Made by a program: the position numbers and the translations under genes. The notes below the pieces were generated by a model. The model ran no database searches. It worked only from the letters and a program-made list of their open reading frames with translations, and was not told the origin of the DNA. Source: Actinomycetota bacterium (GTDB lineage Bacteria; Actinomycetota; Actinomycetes; S36-B12; UBA5976). From it: DNA of 9,141 nt. Within the stretch, counting starts at the first letter, position 1; every line of letters starts with the position of its first letter. Below, one piece after another: positions 6,953-9,141 of this stretch. Location: the NCBI GenBank assembly GCA_009918865.1, contig RGCY01000036.1, positions 1 to 9,141 of the forward strand. Reading direction: 5' to 3'.

Positions 6953-7702
6953 GTGTGCGGCCGTTATGCGTTGACTGCTGACAAGGATGCGCTGGCATTG
7001 GAATTTGAGGTAGACGCCACCACCGACGTTCAGCTGCCACCGCGGTGGAACATCGCGCCAACCTCTGACATATACATCGTGCGCGAGCGCCAAGAAGGCG
7101 GGCAGCGAGTGCGCGAGCTGGTGGTCGCTCGATGGGGACTCATTCCAGCGTGGGCAAAAGAGGAGTCCATCGGCGCTCGGCTGGCCAACGCTCGCGCAGA
7201 GACCGTCGCAGAGAAACCCGCATTTCGCGGTTCCTTCGCAAAACGACGCTGCTTAGTGCTCTGCGACGGTTGGTATGAGTGGCTACCGGCACAGCCAGCG
7301 CGCGCCGGTGTTCGCCAGCCCAAGCAGCCCTATCTCATGACTGTGACTGGCCGCCAGCATGTCGCGTTTGCAGGGCTCTATGAATGGTGGCGCGAACCGG
7401 GCACGCCCGCTGACGCGCCTGCGCTGTTGACCGCCAACCTCATCACAACTGATGCCGTCGGGGTCGCCGCGCAGGTGCACGACCGGATGCCGGTGTTGCT
7501 GGACCACCATGCTTGGTCGCGCGCAATCTCCGACCTACCTGAGCAGCCGGTGGCGATTCGACCAGTGACGACAGATGTAAATTCGGTACGCAATGACGGT
7601 GCCTATTTATGGGGGGAGTTTTTTCCTCCCACGCTCGACCCGAGCGCAGTCGCTGAGGCGGAGATTTCTGACCAAGACTCGCAGGACCAAACCCTGTTCT
7701 AG
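6953..7702 (+). CDS. SRAP-domain abasic-site processing protein (YedK/HMCES family)
   Basis: 249 residues. Family members bind abasic sites in single-stranded DNA and form a stable thiazolidine crosslink through Cys2, shielding the lesion. Seen: the obligate MCGRY start (Cys2 exposed after Met removal), WNIAPT (Asn33), RWGLIPAW, LANARAET (Asn79), CDGWYEW (Glu109), AGLYEWW, and VHDRMPVLL (His176). These match the Cys, Asn, Glu and His active-site residues of YedK/HMCES. The catalytic Cys2 fixes the start at GTG 6953. The C-terminus after VNSVRNDG carries about 35 extra, acidic residues ending DQDSQDQTLF, with no recognised role. Upstream is divergent aroA; downstream on the same strand is sigR. 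The SRAP-sigH arrangement next to aroA is also found in M. tuberculosis. Confidence 0.95.
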   Translation: MCGRYALTADKDALALEFEVDATTDVQLPPRWNIAPTSDIYIVRERQEGGQRVRELVVARWGLIPAWAKEESIGARLANARAETVAEKPAFRGSFAKRRCLVLCDGWYEWLPAQPARAGVRQPKQPYLMTVTGRQHVAFAGLYEWWREPGTPADAPALLTANLITTDAVGVAAQVHDRMPVLLDHHAWSRAISDLPEQPVAIRPVTTDVNSVRNDGAYLWGEFFPPTLDPSAVAEAEISDQDSQDQTLF

Positions 7703-7710
7703 TGTCTCGT

Positions 7711-7751
7711 GGCCGGCGCTCGCGAGCTGGACCTCGAGTCCCTCGCCAGCC
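7711..7751 (+). terminator. Possible imperfect stem-loop terminator after the SRAP gene
   Basis: Eight bases at 7711-7718 (GGCCGGCG) can pair with 7744-7751 (CGCCAGCC) with one mismatch. The loop between holds a 10-bp palindrome, GCTCGCGAGC (7718-7727), and a small GGAC/GTCC stem. There is no T-run after it, so it would be at best a U-less hairpin of the kind proposed in actinobacteria. Its 3' arm abuts the SigR-type -35 box. Confidence 0.3.
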
Positions 7752-7778
7752 GGGAATAAAAATCCCGGCGCATGCGTT
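7752..7778 (+). promoter_or_regulatory. SigR/SigH-type autoregulatory promoter
   Basis: GGGAAT (7752-7757) is followed by exactly 18 bp and then GTT (7776-7778). This equals the known consensus of sigma-R in Streptomyces (GGAAT, 18-19 bp, GTT) and fits the SigH consensus of mycobacteria. It lies just upstream of the sigma factor gene itself, as at the sigR p2 and sigH promoters, so positive autoregulation under thiol-oxidative stress is strongly implied. Transcription should start around 7784-7788, a few bases before ATG 7797 and about 30 before ATG 7815. The -35 box is part of a perfect 7-bp inverted repeat, GCCGGGA (7749-7755) and TCCCGGC (7763-7769), with an A-rich 7-base loop that may be fortuitous or a regulator site. 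Confidence 0.75.
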
Positions 7779-7802
7779 CACACATGCGTGCTGCTCATGG
7801 AC

Positions 7803-7808
7803 GAGGAA
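7803..7808 (+). promoter_or_regulatory. Shine-Dalgarno deciding the long sigR start
   Basis: GAGGAA is placed 6 bp before ATG 7815. The other upstream ATG in frame, 7797, has no such site. This supports 7815 as the start of the long form on the SigR-driven transcript. Confidence 0.5.
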
Positions 7809-7814
7809 CGGTTG

Positions 7815-8597
7815 ATGTCAGTGCGGCCGTTACGATCTCAAATGCAGGAGCCACACACGCGCACGTGTCAGCCTCGTCTCACCGGGGCTGAACGAGCCAG
7901 AAGGTCTAAGGAGGCCGCCACGAACACAGCCAACGAGATGCCGGATTTCACTCTCCCGGCGACCATCGACATCCCCACACAAGGGACCACCGTGGACGGG
8001 GCACTTGACCCTGCTACACACTCGCCACAGGAACGTGCCGCCCGCTTCGAGGCGCAGGTCATGCCGTTTTTCGACAACCTCTACGGCGGCGCCATGAAGA
8101 TGACGCGTAACAGTGAGGACGCGGCCGACCTGGTGCAAGACACACTGCTCAAGGCGTTCAGGTCGTTTCATCAGTTCAAAGCTGGAACCAACCTGCGAGC
8201 GTGGCTCTTTCGCATCATGCTGAACACTTTCATCAACGGGTATCGCAAGCGTAAGAATGCGCCAGCGCAAGACTCGATTGACGAGAATGAGACATGGGAG
8301 AACGACCGTGCTGACCTTGATGGTCAGTCACGGTCTGCTGAAGTCGAGGCGCTGGACTCAATGCCCGATGGCGACATCGTTGATGCGTTGTTGTCGTTGC
8401 CTGAGGAATTTCGACTCGCGGTCTACCTCGCTGATGTTGAAGGGTTCGCCTACCGCGAAATTGCAGAGATGATGGACACCCCCATCGGAACGGTGATGTC
8501 GCGTCTGCATCGCGGACGCAAAGCACTGCGTGGGTTGTTGTTTGATGTTGCCGTTGAGCGCGGCTACATCCGAACCAAGTCAGGTGACATCGCATGA
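7815..8597 (+). CDS. sigR: ECF sigma factor SigR/SigH, thiol-oxidative stress response (long form given)
   Basis: 260 residues from ATG 7815. The conserved sigma factor begins near AARFEAQVMPFF (residue 75). Region 2 covers about 83-150 (LYGGAMKMTRN, EDAADLVQDT, GTNLRAWLFRIMLNTFIN) and region 4 about 190-245 (LPEEFRLAVYLADVEGF, YREIAE, MDTPIGTVMSRLHRGRK). These segments closely match M. tuberculosis SigH and Streptomyces SigR, which direct thioredoxin, mycothiol and protease genes and are held by a zinc anti-sigma factor. The N-terminus is unresolved: ATG 7797 (no ribosome site), ATG 7815 (GAGGAA), ATG 7842 (behind a TACGAT box), ACG 7920 (behind TAAGGAGG; 225 residues) or ATG 7938 (219 residues, close to SigH's 216). 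The first 35-41 residues are basic, hold one Cys, and match no domain I know. The stop overlaps rsrA as ATGA. Confidence 0.93.
   Translation: MSVRPLRSQMQEPHTRTCQPRLTGAERARRSKEAATNTANEMPDFTLPATIDIPTQGTTVDGALDPATHSPQERAARFEAQVMPFFDNLYGGAMKMTRNSEDAADLVQDTLLKAFRSFHQFKAGTNLRAWLFRIMLNTFINGYRKRKNAPAQDSIDENETWENDRADLDGQSRSAEVEALDSMPDGDIVDALLSLPEEFRLAVYLADVEGFAYREIAEMMDTPIGTVMSRLHRGRKALRGLLFDVAVERGYIRTKSGDIA
7831..7836 (+). promoter_or_regulatory. Candidate housekeeping -10 box inside the sigR N-terminal extension
   Basis: TACGAT is a good TANNNT match, with a predicted start near 7842-7844. A transcript from here would miss ATG 7815 and could express only shorter forms of the sigma factor. No -35 with normal spacing is seen (TTGATG at 7812 is only 13 bp away). 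It parallels the constitutive p1 promoter of Streptomyces sigR, by position only. Confidence 0.35.
7907..7914 (+). promoter_or_regulatory. Near-perfect Shine-Dalgarno inside sigR, before an ACG codon
   Basis: TAAGGAGG is the strongest ribosome-binding match in the window. Five bases later, in the sigR frame, stands ACG (7920-7922). No ATG, GTG or TTG occurs at usable distance in any frame; the next in-frame ATG (7938) is 23 bp away. A small inverted repeat, ACACG/CGTGT (7855-7868), lies upstream in the same leader. The site probably marks the start of the short sigma factor. Confidence 0.55.
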
Positions 8598-8896
8598 GCG
8601 AGCGCGCGCTGTCCTGTGCGGATATTTCCGAGTGGCTCGGCGCTTATGTGGATGGCGAGGCAGCTGAATGTCTGAATGTGAGCGAACAGCAATTTGTAGA
8701 TCATTTAGTGACCTGTCGCGACTGCCTTGAGGAAGTCCTGCTGACTCGTCGACTCAAACAATTGATGTCCACACGTTGTGCTCCTGACCACGCACCTGCA
8801 ACTCTCAAACAAGCGGTGTTTGCCCAGGTTTATCAAGCGAGTTTCACTTCTCAGGAGTCGTGGCAGTCACAGACTCTCTGGGTAGAAGAACGCTGA
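8594..8896 (+). CDS. rsrA: RsrA-type zinc-binding anti-sigma factor (redox switch for SigR)
   Basis: 100 residues. Binds and silences SigR in the reduced, zinc-loaded state and lets go when thiols oxidise to a disulfide. The ZAS core His37-x3-Cys41-x2-Cys44 (HLVTCRDC) has the same residue numbers as in Streptomyces RsrA. Other cysteines are Cys8 (position of the RsrA trigger Cys11), Cys26 and Cys62. RsrA's extra N-terminal Cys3 and its Cys61-Cys62 pair are not matched in full: here there is one N-terminal Cys and a single Cys62. The start ATG overlaps the sigR stop by 4 bp (ATGA), with AGGTGA at 8582-8587 as ribosome site, so sigma and anti-sigma are made in coupled amounts. The last about 25 residues are polar and show no motif. 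Confidence 0.93.
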   Translation: MSERALSCADISEWLGAYVDGEAAECLNVSEQQFVDHLVTCRDCLEEVLLTRRLKQLMSTRCAPDHAPATLKQAVFAQVYQASFTSQESWQSQTLWVEER

Positions 8897-9034
8897 CTTC
8901 CTGCTTCGAACCGCTTCGGCGGCGGCGGATAGGCTGCCTCCCCGGACCGCGCCTGACAAAGCGCGGCGCCGACCCCAGCAAGGATCGCAGTACCGACCGC
9001 AGCGTTAAGGCTGCCCGGGTTCACAGGAGGCATC
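8897..9034 (+). other. 138-bp spacer between rsrA and the bL37 gene, with hairpins and a candidate -10 box
   Basis: Two perfect hairpins occur. One is a 4-bp CCGC/GCGG stem capped by the very stable TTCG tetraloop (8911-8922). The other is a 6-bp CCGCGC/GCGCGG stem with an 8-base loop (8947-8966). Neither has a T-run. A TAGGCT box at 8930-8935 could be a -10 element for bL37, with a start near 8942 and a leader of about 90 bases. AGGCTGCC occurs twice (8931-8938, 9008-9015). Whether these are a terminator followed by a promoter or an RNA leader controlling bL37 cannot be decided by eye. Confidence 0.35.
9025..9030 (+). promoter_or_regulatory. Strong Shine-Dalgarno of the bL37 gene
   Basis: AGGAGG lies 4 bp before ATG 9035. 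A perfect site in front of a 24-codon frame is a main reason to call that frame a gene. Confidence 0.75.
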
Positions 9035-9109
9035 ATGAGTAAGCGCGCCCGTAAGAAGAAGGCTCGTAAGAAGAGCGGCGCAAACCACGGCAAGCGCCCT
9101 AACAGCTGA
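9035..9109 (+). CDS. Ribosomal protein bL37, 24-residue actinobacterial mini-protein
   Basis: Codes for a 24-residue, extremely basic peptide: MSKRARKKKARKKSG followed by ANHGKRPNS. The length, the Lys/Arg-rich first half and the ANHGKRPN end match bL37, a small protein of the large ribosomal subunit found in mycobacterial ribosome structures and known only from Actinobacteria. It sits on 23S rRNA and should act in the ribosome. The gene is too short for ordinary gene finders. The strong AGGAGG site and the lysine- and arginine-dense reading support it. It follows rsrA by 138 bp on the same strand and may share the sigR-rsrA transcript or use its own promoter. Recognition is from memory of the family, not from a search. 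Confidence 0.85.
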   Translation: MSKRARKKKARKKSGANHGKRPNS

Positions 9110-9141
9110 CGGTCAGACGATGTCTGCGGTTGAGTTGAAAA
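9110..9141. other. Window end after bL37; possible start of a further gene
   Basis: A short CAGAC/GTCTG hairpin (9114-9126, 3-base loop) follows the bL37 stop. An ATG at 9120 opens a frame reading MSAVELK to the window edge, without a Shine-Dalgarno. The opposite strand also has a frame ending ADIV and a stop at 9113-9115. Neither can be confirmed from 32 bases. Confidence 0.2.

Noticed and set aside
7611..7630. Run of six T after a G-rich stretch, resembling an intrinsic terminator.
   Set aside because: It lies inside the SRAP coding sequence, and only about 4 bp can pair around it. Likely just Glu-Phe-Phe-Pro-Pro codons.
7771..7789. Direct repeat CATGCGT at 7771-7777 and 7783-7789, considered as an operator.
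   Set aside because: Short, overlaps the SigR -10 GTT, and could be chance; no further copies in the window.
7593..7814. An upstream extension of the sigR frame starting inside the SRAP gene (from 7593).
   Set aside because: It overlaps SRAP coding by 110 bp, has no ribosome site, and spans the SigR-type promoter. Open frame by chance.
8860..9042. 60-residue + strand frame overlapping the end of rsrA and the start of bL37.
   Set aside because: Arg-rich, low-complexity translation of GC-rich spacer; collides with two better-supported genes.
1..9141. CRISPR arrays, tRNA or rRNA genes, IS elements, integrases, phage or toxin-antitoxin genes.
   Set aside because: Looked for on both strands; no repeat-spacer pattern, cloverleaf-like segment, transposase motif or terminal repeats were found.

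Overview
The window is a gene-dense stretch of an actinobacterial chromosome. GC looks to be in the mid to upper 50s per cent by eye. The case for Actinobacteria rests on three things: a SigR/SigH-type thiol-stress sigma factor followed by an RsrA-type zinc anti-sigma factor, a 24-residue gene matching the actinobacterial ribosomal protein bL37, and a gene order in which aroA-rsgA diverges from a SRAP gene plus the sigma factor, as at the Mycobacterium tuberculosis sigH locus. Gaps are short, coupled genes share ATGA or TGATG junctions, and several unit-heading genes appear leaderless. The exact order or family cannot be told from this window.

Region 1 (1-3620, + strand) reads as one operon: the 3' part of cysK (O-acetylserine sulfhydrylase), cysE (serine acetyltransferase, with a C-terminal Ile as in cysteine synthase docking tails), a three-helix membrane protein with an exported endonuclease/exonuclease/phosphatase domain, and a cytochrome P450. 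The first two genes make cysteine from serine. The last two have no obvious link to that pathway, and the P450 may also have its own leaderless promoter.

Region 2 (3595-6912, - strand) runs aroA, rsgA, then a PAS-GGDEF diguanylate cyclase. aroA and rsgA overlap by 4 bp. The GGDEF gene follows after a 79-bp gap with its own candidate promoter, and its end overlaps the end of the P450 gene by 26 bp, tail to tail.

Region 3 (6953-9109, + strand) begins 40 bp from aroA with a SRAP (YedK/HMCES-like) abasic-site protein. Next is a 93-110 bp spacer carrying an exact SigR-type promoter (GGGAAT, 18 bp, GTT), then sigR, rsrA and the bL37 mini-gene. The front of sigR is the most interesting part of the window. 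It has several in-frame starts, a near-perfect Shine-Dalgarno placed before an ACG rather than an ATG, and a candidate housekeeping -10 box inside the N-terminal extension. This resembles the Streptomyces arrangement in which a sigma-R-driven transcript makes a longer, unstable isoform while a constitutive transcript makes the stable short form.

No tRNA, rRNA, CRISPR array, insertion sequence, integrase or phage gene was seen. This is core-genome territory, and the novelty lies in regulation and start-site usage rather than in a new gene cassette.
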